NCBI RefSeq assembly: GCF_022965805.1
Contig: NW_027331472.1
Location: forward strand, 124,001 to 188,000
Origin: Primulina eburnea
Lineage: Eukaryota > Streptophyta > Magnoliopsida > Lamiales > Gesneriaceae
Length of the DNA stretch: 64,000 nt
Direction: 5' to 3'
Shown one piece after another: positions 44,484 to 56,099 of the stretch. A model generated the notes under the pieces. That model was not told the origin of the DNA, made no database searches, and saw only the letters and a program-made list of their open reading frames with translations. Each line of letters opens with the position of its first letter. Within the stretch, counting starts at the first letter, position 1. The position numbers and the translations under genes are program-made.

Positions 44484-45256
44484 CTATGGCACTACTAAGC
44501 GGTTATTCACATATAGAACAGAATCTCTGACCTGATATTCTGAGATATGTCCAGCTCTGACCATATCAATCGATTTCTGCACACTCGGATCAGTCCTCTG
44601 CGCTTCTTTGATCCTCAAGATCAGATCTGGTTCAATCTGAATCGCAGCAAGTCGCAACGGTCTACTATCTGTATCAAATATCAATCCAGACAAGCAACAA
44701 TCTTCCACTAAATTCGATACACCTACAGTCGACAAGGAAAGAGCACATACCTTTCGACTCAAGGCGTCTGCCGCTGCATTTGACTTTCCTGGATGGTACT
44801 TGATCTCGCAATCAAAATCTTTCAGCAGATCAAGCCATCGTCGCTGCCTCATGTTCAACTCTGACTGAGAAAAGAGATATTTCAGGCTCTTATGATCGGA
44901 ATAGATCTCAAATTTCTCGCCATACAGATAATGACGCCAGATCTTAAGTGCAAAAACAATCGCCGCCAATTCAAGATCATGAATCGGGTAACGAGTCTCG
45001 TGCAGCTTCAGCTGTCTAGAGGCGTACGCTATCACGTGCCCTCGCTGCATAAGAACACATCCAAGCCCTCTGTGAGATGCATCACAATATACAACGAACT
45101 CACCTGTACCGGTAGGAATCGTCAAGACAGGCGCACTAGTCAGCCTCTTCTTCAGCTCTACAAAACTGGCTTCACAATCTTCGGACCACACAAATGGCAT
45201 ATTCTTCTGGGTCAACTGAGTGATAGGCTTCGCTATACTGGAGAAATCTCGGATAA
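44484..45256 (-). pseudogene. Element D RNase H and linker
   Basis: RNase H landmarks are [57 protein letters not shown] and [11 protein letters not shown], so the catalytic acids are kept. A linker follows to [10 protein letters not shown], where a TAG ends the frame before the integrase. The upstream end follows the 1-bp deletion in the GYYRRFI segment. The frame joins RT to integrase in the normal polyprotein. Confidence 0.93.
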
Positions 45257-47719
45257 ACGTCGATAATACCCTGCTAGACCCATGAAACTGCGTATCTCAG
45301 GCACAGAAGTCGGTCTCGGCCAATTGATAACAGCCTCAACTTTACTCGGATCTACAGCAATACCATCTCCAGATATAATATGCCCCAAGAAGACAACCTG
45401 TCGCAACCAGAATTCACACTTGGACAGTTTGGCATACAACTGCTCTTTTCTTAAAGTCTTCAATACGATCCTCAGATGATCTGCATGCTCAGTCAAATTC
45501 TTCGAATACACCAAAATGTCGTCAATAAACACAATCACAAAATCATCTAAATATCTCTGAAAAATGCGGTTCATCAAACTCATAAACACCGCAGGTGCAT
45601 TCGTCAAACCGAAAGGCATAACAACAAACTCGTAATGTCCATACCTGGTTCGGAATGCAGTCTTCGGAATATCAACGTCTCTAACTCGGAGCTGATGATA
45701 CCCTGATCTCAAATCAATCTTTGAGTATACAGAAGATCCCTGTAACTGATCAAACAAATCGTCGATGCACGGCAAAGGATATTTGTTCTTCACTGTTGCC
45801 TTGTTCAACTGTCTATAATCAATACACAGTCGCATCGAACCATCTTTCTTTCTAACGAAAAGCACCGGAGCACCCCAAGGTGATACACTGGGTCTGATAT
45901 ATCCCTTGGACAGAAGATCCTCCAACTGTGCTTTCAACTCTTTCAGTTCAACAGGCGCCATCCTATACGGAGCTCTTGAAATAGGAACACTGCCTGGCAC
46001 AAGGTCTATGCTAAAATCTACCTCTCGAACTGGAGGCAACCCTGGAATCTCATCAGGAAAAACATCTGCAAACTCGCAAACCACTGGCAGATCTGCCAAT
46101 GCTGGGCTCGACTTCAGTAAATCTACCGAATATACGAGAAAGCCCTCTGCTCCTCTCTGAAGCAGTCTACTCATAGTCAGAGCAGATACTAAGGGAATCC
46201 TAGATCTGGAACCCTTGCCGTAGAATTTCCACTCCTCTGTCATTTCAGGTCTGAATATGACAATTTTGTGGAAACAATCTACCGTGGCCCTGTACCTGGT
46301 TAACATGTCTATACCAACTATACAGTCAAAATCAGCTAAACCAAGTACTACACAATCAAGATCAATCTCATGCCCCTCAAACTGAAGCATACAGTGTCTA
46401 ACAGTAGTCACAGATATCAAACCACTCCCCAACGGAGAAGCTATAGACACTACCGTAGACATCGACTCAACAGGCAACAAATGTCTCAATGCAAAATGTT
46501 CAGATATGAATGTATGAGATGCACCTGTGTCAATCAACACATATGCAGGATAACCGCAAAGAAAACAGCTACCTGCAATGACGTCATCTGGCGCCTCCTG
46601 CGCCTGCTCCTCTGTCAGGGCAAAAACACGTGCCTGCTGTCTGGGAGGCTGACTCACAGTCTGACTACCTCCTGGTCTCTGCTGGGTCTGTGTGGAGGGT
46701 GGCTGAAAGGAGTGTACAGAAGATGCCTGTCTATCCATCTGTGGCGCTGGTGCTGATGATCCGGTGCTCTGGAATCGTTGTGCACCTCTCTGGGGACAAA
46801 CTCTGGCGAAATGTCCCTGTTGCCTACAGATGTTGCAGCGTCCCAGAACTCCTTGACACTGCTCCGTCGCATGTCGCCCTCCGCACGAACCACAGTATGC
46901 GCCACTATACTCTGACCCCTGACCTCTCTGTCGAGATCCACTCGAACTCGATGAACTACTCCCAGATTTCTTAAACTGTTTGCCTTTAGCCTTCAGAAAT
47001 TCCTTCTTACCACTACCACTAGCTCCGCTGTCAAAACGAGGAGGAGGTGGTGGAAATTGAACGGTGGTAGGCTGTGGCGGTCTCTGCCCCTGAACACCGT
47101 AGGAAGCCCCTCGCTGCCTGATCAAGCCAGCCTCTGCTCCCTTTGCTCGGTTCAGTGCCTCTGAAAAAGTACTAGGCCGTCCCGTGTTCACCAAAGTAAA
47201 AACATCCGGATTCAATCCGTTGATGAACTGATCGGCCACTGCCTCGTCGTTCCCGGCCACATGCGGTGCAAATCGTAGCAATGCAGAAAATTTCGCAACA
47301 TACTCCTCGATGTTCCACTGTCTCTGTCTCAGATTCGCAAATTCAGCCCCTTTATCTTTTCGGTAGGAGACGGGGAAGAAGCGCTGATAGAACTCATCCT
47401 TGAAAACTTTCCACGTGATATAAATGCCTCGGTGCTCCAAGGCTCTCTTCGTAGTCAACCACCAGCTCTTGGCAACCTCCTGCATCTGATGCCCTATCAG
47501 TTTCACACGTCGCTCATCAGTATATGCCAAAGACTCAAACAACATCTCGATATCATCAAGCCAGCTCTCGCACTCTACTGCATTCTCTGTGCCCTTCAGG
47601 GTAGGCGGATGGAAATACTGAAATCTTTTCAATAAGGTCTCCATCGGCGTAGCGGTGACATCCATCTGTGCACCGGATGTGCTACCCTGCTCTGGCTGTG
47701 GCACTCGTCTAGGCGGCAT
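45257..47719 (-). pseudogene. Element D gag, protease and reverse transcriptase (open frame)
   Basis: The polyprotein starts at [20 protein letters not shown] (47719); the in-frame ATG 15 bp upstream is less likely because B starts at MPPRR. Counted from that upstream ATG: gag core about 45-175, [18 protein letters not shown] 300-313, protease DTGAS 402-406, [12 protein letters not shown] with Asp 674 and active site FIDD 736-739, ending near GLAGYYRR. A 1-bp deletion near 45255 then shifts the frame. All other motifs are intact. The product would give particle, protease and RT. Confidence 0.94.
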
Positions 47720-47734
47720 AAATCTGATTACCAA

Positions 47735-47960
47735 ACTGATTAGTACACAAATTATGCAATCTGTCTCAGCCCTCCTCTGATCATATACCTCTGATCAAGA
47801 ATCGGTTCTGATTCAGGCTTGAAATGCTGTAAATCAATTCAGATAATACAACACCACATATAATAGGGAAAGCAATAAATCATGCTAGCATCTCAAAAGC
47901 AAGGAAGATGACTCGATCTACCCCGCTCATTCTATTCTATCTCAGTCTACAGAACCTACT
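47735..47960 (-). other. Untranslated leader of element D
   Basis: A 226-bp interval between PBS and gag. No coding signal. Confidence 0.7.
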
Positions 47961-47972
47961 GCTCTGATACCA
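47961..47972 (-). other. Primer binding site of D (tRNA-iMet)
   Basis: TGGTATCAGAGC in sense, 5 bp from the 5' LTR end. Confidence 0.93.
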
Positions 47973-48502
47973 CCTGTTGTGGGGACCCGGGCTCTAACTC
48001 AATTCTTTTGGGATTTAATTGGATCTTTGTTCGAAAATGTGGGTCAAAAATTTGCTTTTAACATTAATTCAAATGTATAGATAAAGCATAACATGTCGTT
48101 AACTGAAATAAACAACATAATGTACATACATATCTGTCTAGTACAACCATACACTAGTGTTCGAATCTCAAATACAAGTAGTTCAAATCTAAACAGAAAC
48201 TACTGGTAATCTGCTACTACACCCGGCATCACCACGCTATCAACTCTCTCATCCTCGTCGTGACCCTGATCCTGCCCCACCTGTTGCCATTCACACATAC
48301 AGACACGACAACAGCCGGATAACTCCGGTGAGAACATATCCCAGTATAAAACATGGATGCATGCAATGTAATAATCATGTACAAAAGCATAGCATATGTA
48401 TCAAGTAACATGAATATAAATCTAAACATGTAGAAGAATACAAATATGTATTCAACATTTAAATCTTGACTCGACTCATTTCTAATCTAGGGATCCCGGT
48501 GT

Positions 48503-48557
48503 GAATAAGACGGTCTGTTACCTACCCAACCACTCGGGGCAACGGTACGTCTTATTC
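48503..48557 (-). other. Conserved LTR stem-loop, copy in D 5' LTR
   Basis: Identical arms to 41802-41856. Confidence 0.6.
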
Positions 48558-49416
48558 CTAGACTTCGGTCAACTCTGTATCGAGGGTCTACACATATAGC
48601 AAATCTGCTCCTATGCGTCGATACACCGAAACGTCTAGTGTTGGCAAGTCTGCCAATCTCTCCTATCTCAGGACTCGAATATAAATCAATAAACAAGGCA
48701 TTACATAATCAAATGTAATAACAATCTAGTATGTGATTTAGGGAAACTCGTATCAAATCTGAATCGAGTTGTGCAATCCCGTGACCACATGAATTATACC
48801 TTTCTTGCCAAATCGTCGGTGTCGTCGTCGAAGTCTCGAGTTCACAATAGCCAATACAAATCTGAAATGGCATAGTCCAGGTGCACTCTATCAATATACA
48901 TCTCAAACAACTCAATAAACATAGCTGAAATCGGTTTCAATACAATTTGACGGCGTAACGGTGTAATTCTCGGTACCGGTCAACTCAATCTCAACAAAAC
49001 AATATATACAATAGCCACAACTCATAATCTTCATAAGATACTCATCAAAACACAATATAACATGCTCAATTCTTCCAATCAATATCGATATACATGCTGG
49101 AAATTCGCAAGGCTCGTATACGGTGTCCGAAAATCGTTCTGATAACAAATATACGATGCTCGGTATACCAAGAACACATATTTCTAACAAAATCATAATT
49201 TCCCCAACATATGAATTTCGAATCATGCTGAAATTATATCAAACTTACATCTTTTCGTAGCCAACGATGCAAGGATCAATAATCCGGACTCGGACTTAAA
49301 ATCAGATGAACAAATCTTGCACAATCTCGAATCTAAAATGGAAAATCTTGAAGGAACAAGGCTTGCTCTCGGTTCTCTCTTCCAGTCTGAATAAAATGAA
49401 GACTCAGCAGCTTAGG

Positions 49417-49426
49417 TATTTATATA
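49417..49426 (-). promoter_or_regulatory. TATA box of D 5' LTR
   Basis: TATATAAATA in sense, just downstream of the dyads. This is the copy that would drive the element. Confidence 0.7.
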
Positions 49427-49475
49427 GCATGCCATGTGTCAACATAAAAATCGAAGGTGGCACTTCGCATGCAGC

Positions 49476-49702
49476 ACCGCGGGTGCGGTAGCTCAGGAGC
49501 GCGGGTGCGCTGTGCTCACGGCGAGTTCATCCAAAAATGTAGCACCTAGACCGCGGGTGCGGTCCTTACATGACCGCGGGTGCGGTCTCACACTGCGGGG
49601 GCGGTCTTGCTAACACCGCGGGTGCGGTGTCTGTTCGCACAATTTCACTAATTTCCTCTCAATGCACCGCGGGTGCTGTATCTCTAACACCGCGGGTGCG
49701 GT
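49476..49702. repeat. Paired dyads (D 5' LTR)
   Basis: Eight dyads in four pairs, identical in sequence and spacing to the left LTR. Confidence 0.92.
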
Positions 49703-49798
49703 GTGGCTTCGGCCCTGGTGCTCAAAATCTCATAATTCATGCATTCTTATCTATACAAGTCTAACATCAATGCCAATTGGCAATTCTCGAGCCTTACA

Positions 49799-49803
49799 GA
49801 ATT
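49799..49803. repeat. Target site duplication of D, right copy
   Basis: GAATT matches 41272-41276. Confidence 0.93.
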
Positions 49804-50509
49804 CAAAAGATTAAAGAAAGTGATATTCTCCTACAAAAGAAAACAAAAGAAAAATGAATAATGATACATTGTTGAAGTTGGAGAAAAAGGGGAGAAAAAG
49901 AGATGAAATGAATAAAGAAAAAATTGGAGATCAAAAGAAATAGTGGAGTTTGCAAAAGAGATGAAATTCAATTTACTCCCTTATTTGAACTCCTAATCTT
50001 TATTTGTAGCCATGAACCGAGGCCTAACATTACAACCATTGAAAATCCTATTAACCTAGTCATAGTTGTCCAATATACTAGTGGAGAGTGATTGGGAGGA
50101 TCTAGCCTATGGACAATCGATAAACACTTTCATTGAGTAAGAATCTTGATCAATTTTACACACACCTCATTGCATCAAATATTTATTGGGTATCCCTTTC
50201 TTGAATGAGTATTGCTTTGAACCCAATTTTTACCGAAAAAGACCTTGTGATGTGTGTTTGTAAAAATTTGAAATCAATTGAAAATGATTTGAAACATGGT
50301 TGAAGAGATTAGAAGTTAAGAGAATTAACCGATCACATGATTTTATCCGGATGAACAAGTGGTTGAATTGATGTGAATTGTGAATGCATGAAACGTTTTA
50401 AATTTATCTTGAGGCCAAGTTCTTTAAAATATTTCATGACTTGTTTGTTTGTTTGTTATTGTTGTTTTGTTTTGCTCGGGACTAGCAAAATCTTAAGTTT
50501 GGGGGTGTT
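49804..50509 (+). other. F 3' untranslated region after D, ending in the PPT
   Basis: No coding signal. Purine-rich runs near 49810-49930. The PPT AAGTTTGGGGGTGTT lies at 50495-50509, just before the LTR start TGATAAGTG. Confidence 0.8.
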
Positions 50510-51353
50510 TGATAAGTGTAATTTATTGTACTTTTATTACTTGTTTTTAACTTGGAATTTTGTGACTCTTGAGCAAATTTTATATGATTTGTTGTTGTTT
50601 TTGTTATTGTAGTTTGGAAGCTTAGAATGAGAATTTGGAGTAATAAATTGATCAATTAAAAAGTGAAAAGGAAAAATCTTGCCGAAGCAAGACCACACCC
50701 GCGGTCTTGTTAGCACCGCACCCGCGGTCCCTTGACTTGGAAGTTGAAGAATTCTGCCGAAGCAGCACCGCACCAGCGGTGTTACCTACACCGCACCCGC
50801 GGTCATGCACAGACAGATTCCGGAAATTCTGAAACTTTGGTGTGCTGCGCATGGGACTTGAAGACTTTGGTGTTTTGCGTTCAAGACTTGTCTAGGACTA
50901 TAAAAAGCCTCCATTATTCATTACCTAGGTCAATTGGAGGAGCAAGAACAAGGGGGGAGGCTACAAGCAAAGGATTGAAGATCAAGTTCATCTTCTTCAA
51001 CAAGTTCTTGCTCACTTTTGGACAAAAACTTCATACACTCCAAAACTCTTGTTCTAAGTTCTTCTTTCTTTATTTTTACTTTTATTTGATATGTCTTGTT
51101 TAAGATTTATGTGTTGTGTTATTTGTATTATTATGAACTAAATCTTAATTCTAGAGGAATGATGGAACAAAACTAGAAACCATGTGTTGAGATTTATGAT
51201 TTATGCTATATAAGTTTCCTTTCTTGTTCATTTGTATTTTTCCAATATTAATGCTTTCATTTTATTGGCCATATCTTGAATGATTTGTATGTTTATAAAT
51301 TATCACTTGAAAAAGGAAATTTATAAACAAGAAAGGGAAAAATACATTGATAG
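50510..51353 (+). repeat. 3' LTR of element F, truncated
   Basis: Matches 31425-32274 with few differences, including two dyad pairs (the third unit has one change) and the CTATAAAAAG TATA box. It stops at an ATAG shared with the LTR of G. About 490 bp of the LTR are missing. Confidence 0.88.
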
Positions 51354-51988
51354 GATATCCATACCCGAAGGTAAGCGGTGAATCCCCGACTACAATGCAT
51401 CGACTCCTATATGTTTCGCCGTAACACCCAACCTTGCCACCTGATGACCCCATAAGAGTCGGTAAACAAGTCAAAGTGAAACGCTAGCACATAGAGTCTC
51501 AATGTTGTCCCGGTTCATAAGGACTAATGGTGTACAACCATAAACTAGGACTTTTCCACTCGATAAGTGAGAACCACTTGGAAAGTCCTTTATAGAGGGT
51601 TGTTCAGTGCACTCTACCAGGAGCACCTATCTGCATGCTCGGACATCACAATGTCCCTTACCAATGAAACATGGTACTCACATCGCAGATACTAGTCTCT
51701 AACTCGAGCGGCCTATATCCTTCTTAGTGGCGGCTGAATCGACTAGGAACCGTTTAGAATATACAGTATTCCAAATATGAGTTTCATGATACTCATCATA
51801 TGAGCATCTCATATTCTTTCTACTATTTGTATATTCAAGGACTTTATCTATGCAACTAGCATGGGTAAACAGATAAAGATGCGCCAATATAATAAATTCA
51901 AATATTATTAAAATAAAGATCGTTTATACATAGAGTTACATCGTGAACACTCGGCCAACACTTGGCTCGATGTGCACCTACTCTAACA
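51350..51988 (-). repeat. 3' LTR of element G, truncated
   Basis: Matches 59130-59768 (offset 7,780) with very few differences. The part equivalent to 57717-59129 (1,413 bp) is missing. Confidence 0.92.
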
Positions 51989-52003
51989 ATCTCCCACTTG
52001 CAC
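51989..52003 (-). other. Polypurine tract of G
   Basis: GTGCAAGTGGGAGAT in sense precedes the LTR start TGTTAGAGTAGG. Confidence 0.83.
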
Positions 52004-52440
52004 TAGAGCCAACTACCCATATACTTCAAACCCATTGATTCGCGATGCTTCTCGAATGATGGTCCAGGTAAAGGCTTAGTAAGCGGATCAGCAACATTAT
52101 CTGCGGAGCCGACTTTGTCAATCGTGACATCTCCTCTTTCCACGATCTCTCTGAGGATGTGGTACTTTCTCAATACATGTTTGGACTTCTGATGAGACCT
52201 TGGCTCCTTCGCCTGAGCTATGGCTCCCGTGTTGTCACACATCACCGGGATAGGAGCAATTCCATTAGGAATGACGCCCAACTCTTGGACGAAATTCCTA
52301 ATCCAAACAGCCTCCTTTGCTGCAGCCGATGCAGCAATGTATTCTGCCTCAATGGTGGAATCCGCAGTACTGTCTTGCTTGGAACTCTTCCAAGAGACAG
52401 CACCACCATTGAGCATGAATATGAATCCTGAGGTTGACTT
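52003..52440 (-). pseudogene. Element G RNase H
   Basis: The frame shows [20 protein letters not shown] and [32 protein letters not shown] with the catalytic Asp, [19 protein letters not shown] and the end [18 protein letters not shown]. This is the typical copia pol terminus. A frameshift near 52430 separates it from RT. It ends at the natural stop. Confidence 0.92.
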
Positions 52441-53640
52441 CGAGCATCGATATCGCTTTGGAAGCTAGAGTCGGTATAGCCTTCCAATTTCAGTTCTCCA
52501 TCCCCATAGACCAAGAACAACTTATTGGTCCTTCTCAAATACTTGAGGATGTCTTTCACAGCTTTCCAGTGTGGAAGACCAGGGTTGGATTGATATCTAC
52601 TCACTACACTTAGTGCAAATGCCACGTCAGGACGTGTAGATATCATCCCATACATGATACTACCAATAGCCGAAGCATACGGAATTCGTGTCATCGCCGC
52701 TATCTCTGCATCAGTCTTGGGAGACATAGACTTGGATAGGGACACGCCATGACACATTGGTAGATGTCCTCTCTTGGACTCATCCATCGAGAACCGCTTC
52801 ACGATGGTATCAATGTATGTGGACTGGGTGAGACCAAGCAATCTTCTTGATCTATCTCTATAGATCTGTATTCCCAATACAAATGATGCTTCACCCAAGT
52901 CCTGCATCGAGAACTTACTTGCTAACCATATCTTAGTTGATTGCAACATTCCTACATCATTCCCAATGAGTAGAATGTCATCAACATAAAGAACAAGGAA
53001 TGTCACAGCACTCCCACTTACCTTCTTATACACACAGGGTTCCTCAGGATTCTTAGTAAAACCAAACTCTTTGATTGTACTATCGAATCTGAGGTTCCAA
53101 CTCCTAGATGCCTGCTTAAGACCATAAATAGATCTTTGAAGTTTGCATACCATATGCTCACTTCCGATAGATGTAAACCCTTCAGGTTGAGACATGTAAA
53201 TCTCTTCCTTAATATCCCCATTAAGGAAGGCAGTCTTGACATCCATCTACCATATCTCATAGTCATACCATGCAGCTATGGCTAGCAAAATCCTAATGGA
53301 CTTGAACATTGAAACTGGAGAAAAAATTTCCTCATAGTCAACACCTTGCCTTTGAGTATACCCTTTTGCTACCAATCGCGCCTTGAAGGTCAATACCTTC
53401 CCATCCGCCCCAAGTTTCCTCTTGTAAATCCATTTACACCCTATAGGAATAGTTCCCTCAGGTGGATCCACAAGATTCCACACTTGGTTCGAATGCATGG
53501 AACTCATCTCAGATTCCATTGCTTCAAGCCATTTGGATGAATCGGCATTAGACAATGCTTCCTTGAAGGTCCTTGGATCACATCCAAGGTTAGGCTCATC
53601 ATGGCCCTCTTCAAGAAGCAGACCATACCTCATAGGTGGT
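52430..53640 (-). pseudogene. Element G reverse transcriptase
   Basis: The N-terminal part (53247-53633) has SSKWLEAMESEMSSMHSNQV, CKWIYKRKLGADGKV and KARLVAKGYTQRQGVDYEE. A TAG-type stop after YDYEIW lies at 53247 where family members continue directly to MDVKTAFLNGDIKEEIYM. The second frame has KQASRSWNLRFD, the active site LYVDDILLIGND and the connection TRPDVAFALSVVSRYQSNPG, then [11 protein letters not shown]. It is broken by one stop and the downstream frameshift. Confidence 0.92.
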
Positions 53641-53743
53641 CTCGAGACTCTCTCGGATCTTCTAGGAGCTTGTATCTCCTCACTTAGCTCATTGGGTGTG
53701 GGTTCTACAACTGTGGGTGTCTCTCAAATCTCTTCGAGTTCTA

Positions 53744-54496
53744 TCATCTCGCATTTTCTATCCAATAGAAATTCTTTTCCAAAAAGGTTGCATTCCTAGA
53801 AACAAACACCTTTGTTTCTTGGGGATGATAGAAATAATATCCAACGGAATTCCTTGGATATCCCACAAAGTAGCATAAAATGGATCGACTATCCAATTTA
53901 TCTCCCACTGCCTGCTTCACATAAGCAGGACACCCCCATATTCTAAGATAAGAATACTTGGGAGGCTTACCCATCCATATCTCATATGGAGTCTTGTCAA
54001 CTGCCTTTGTATGGACATTGTTCAACAACAGTGCCGCTGTTTCAAGCGCATATCCCCAAAAGGATGGCGGCAACTCCGTGAACCCCATCATAGACCGAAC
54101 CATGTCCATCAAAGTCCGGTTACGACGCTCCGAAACACCATTCAACTGTGGTGTAGCGGGCGGAGTCCACTGCGAGAGAATCCCATTCTCCCTAAGATAC
54201 TCTTGGAACTCGGCACTCAAGTACTCACCACCTCGATCCGATCGAAGTGCCTTGATGCTTCGTCCCAATTGCTTCTCTAATTCACTTCTGAATTCTTTGA
54301 ACCTTTCAAAGGCTTCCGACTTGTATTTAATCAAATACACATACCCATACCTCGAAAAGTCATCGGTAAAGGTGATGAAGTAGGCATGTCCACGCTTAGT
54401 GGTGATGCTAAGCGGACCGCACACATCGGTATGGATCAAATCCAATAACCCTTTGGCTCGCTCCGCATGGCCCTTAAAGGGAATTTTGGTCATCTT
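53744..54496 (-). pseudogene. Element G integrase core
   Basis: Copia integrase lies before RT. The core has LLDLIHTDVCGPLS (Asp), LRSDRGGEYLSAEFQ (Asp) and PQLNGVSERRNRTLMDMVR (Glu). The C-terminal KPPKYSYLRIWGCPAYVK is present. A TGA at 54494-54496 replaces the residue after SYLK, so this is cut from the gag frame. The part toward RT (53640-53744) is frameshifted and acidic. Confidence 0.92.
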
Positions 54497-55939
54497 TCAT
54501 TTTAGATAAGATTCACAAGTCGTGAGAGTATTAATATCGGACATATCAAACATGCCAACTCCCACTAGCTTGTTCATCCTTCTTAAGGAAATATGTCCTA
54601 ATCGAGCATGCCATAATTGTGCCGAATTAAGAGTATCTTGTTTGCGCTTATTTGTTGTTGTTATTGCTTGGACATTGTTAAGTGGAATATCTTTCAATTT
54701 TAAAGTGTAGAGATTGTTTTCAAGTTCTCCGATACCAACTAAACATTCATTCTTGTAAATATTGCAAACACCTTTGCTAAATAAACAAGAAAATCCATCA
54801 ATATCAAGCATAGGAATGGAAATAATGTTTTTAATCAAGTCTGGTACAAACAAAACATCTCTCAAAACAAACTTAAAATCATTGTTCAAATGTAAATAAA
54901 CATCTCTCACAGCCTTGGCAGCAACCCTTGCTCCATTACCCATCCTCAAGAAGGTCTCACCTTCCCTGAGCTTCCTACTTCTTTCCATCACCTGCAAATC
55001 ATTACAGAGATGTGAGCCACAGCCGGTATCCAATACCCAAGAAGTAGAGTTAATGGAGATATTTACTTCAATGTAGAACATACCTTTGCCAGAACCCTTC
55101 TGGGCAAGATATTCCCTGCAGTTACGCCTCCAATGTCCAGGCTTCTTGCAGTGATGACAGATGTCAACTGTCTTCTCAGCCTTGGCTGGCGCGGCTGCCA
55201 CAACGGGTCCCGGAGTTTGCCTCTTCAAGGGCACGCTCTTCTTGGGACGTTGGAAAGAACGCTTCTTTCCCTTCACATGTGGATCGTTCTTTGTGCCAGA
55301 TGAAGAACCCACATAAAGAGCCAGCTTCTCCTTTTTGATAGTGGACTCAAAAGTCAAAAGCATGTTCACCAACTCTTCAAGGCTTGGCTCAAGCTTGTTC
55401 ATATTAAAGTTCACGATAAAAGGATCATATGAGCTAGGCAACGACAGCAGCAACACATCCGTGGTCAACTCCGAAGGCAAGATCAAATCCATGCCAACGA
55501 GCTTGTCCACGAGCCCAATCAACTTTAGGCCATGCTCATGGACCGAAGCCCCATCTCGCATGCGCAAAGTGATGAGCTCCTTGACTGTGGCATGCCTTAG
55601 AGGCCGAATCTGCTCACCAAAGAGCTCTTTGAGGTGCAAATGAATGTCAGCAGCATTCTTTGCATCCTCGAATCGCCTCTGCAGCTCATCGTTCATCGAA
55701 ACCTGCATATAACACCTTGCCTTCAAGTCATGGTCGCACCATTCCTTGTAGGTCTGCAATTCCTCGGGAGTGCAGCTAGTCGGAGCCTCAGTCGGGGGCG
55801 ACTCAGTCAGTGGATATGCGATCTTTTCCGAGTTTAGGACTATTTTCAGATTTCTTAGCCAAGTGAGATAGTTAGGTCCGGTTAAGACATGTTTTTCGAG
55901 AATAGCGGAAAGCGGGTTGCGAATTGATGACATTGTCAA
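54497..55939 (-). pseudogene. Element G gag, protease and pre-integrase domain
   Basis: The 480-codon frame starts MTMSSIRNPLSAILEKHVLT. It has the copia gag (UBN2-like) region at about 15-205, a CCHC knuckle CHHCKKPGHWRRNC at 261-274, the protease WVLDTGCGSHLC with DTG at 304-306 and the pre-integrase motif LWHARLGHISLRRM at 442-455. The last residues CESYLK belong to the integrase zinc region. One TGA separates it from the core. It is the 5' part of the polyprotein and well preserved. Confidence 0.93.
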
Positions 55940-56099
55940 AGATTTGTACTGAAAAGTAAAACAGATAAATGTTAATGACTATTTTAAAATATTTAATAAG
56001 ATATAAAGTTAAGACTTTTACTTTATAGATTATCGCTCCCACTGTTTTGACATTTTCACTACCCTCTAGTGAAAACGGGAAACACTTTCCTCAGAAGGT

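Larger units (their letters stand above)
41277..49798 (-). mobile_element. Element D: young Tekay/Del-like chromovirus
   Basis: This 8,522-bp element has LTRs of 1,821 bp each (41277-43097 and 47978-49798) differing at six positions by eye and no indel. PBS, PPT and the TSD GAATT are present. The polyprotein covers gag to chromodomain with one frameshift (about 45255) and one stop (about 44483). It is the youngest dated insertion in the window. B and D are clearly different subfamilies. Confidence 0.96.
47978..49798 (-). repeat. 5' LTR of element D
   Basis: Same length as the left copy (offset 6,701). Dyads lie at 49476-49702, TATA at 49417-49426 and the stem-loop at 48503-48557. The six mismatches I counted are scattered, none in the dyads. 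Confidence 0.95.
31425..51353 (+). mobile_element. Element F: Athila-type gypsy, host of D, 3' LTR truncated
   Basis: The order is 5' LTR (31425-32760), tRNA-Asp PBS, gag, PR-RT-RNase H-INT (to 38149), a conserved hairpin, an internal dyad array, a third ORF (39222-40223), a long 3' untranslated part holding D, a PPT and 3' LTR (50510-51353, truncated). The tRNA-Asp PBS, the long 3' region and the third ORF fit the Athila lineage. Without D it would be about 12 kb. The pol frame has one stop and about three frameshifts. Confidence 0.92.
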
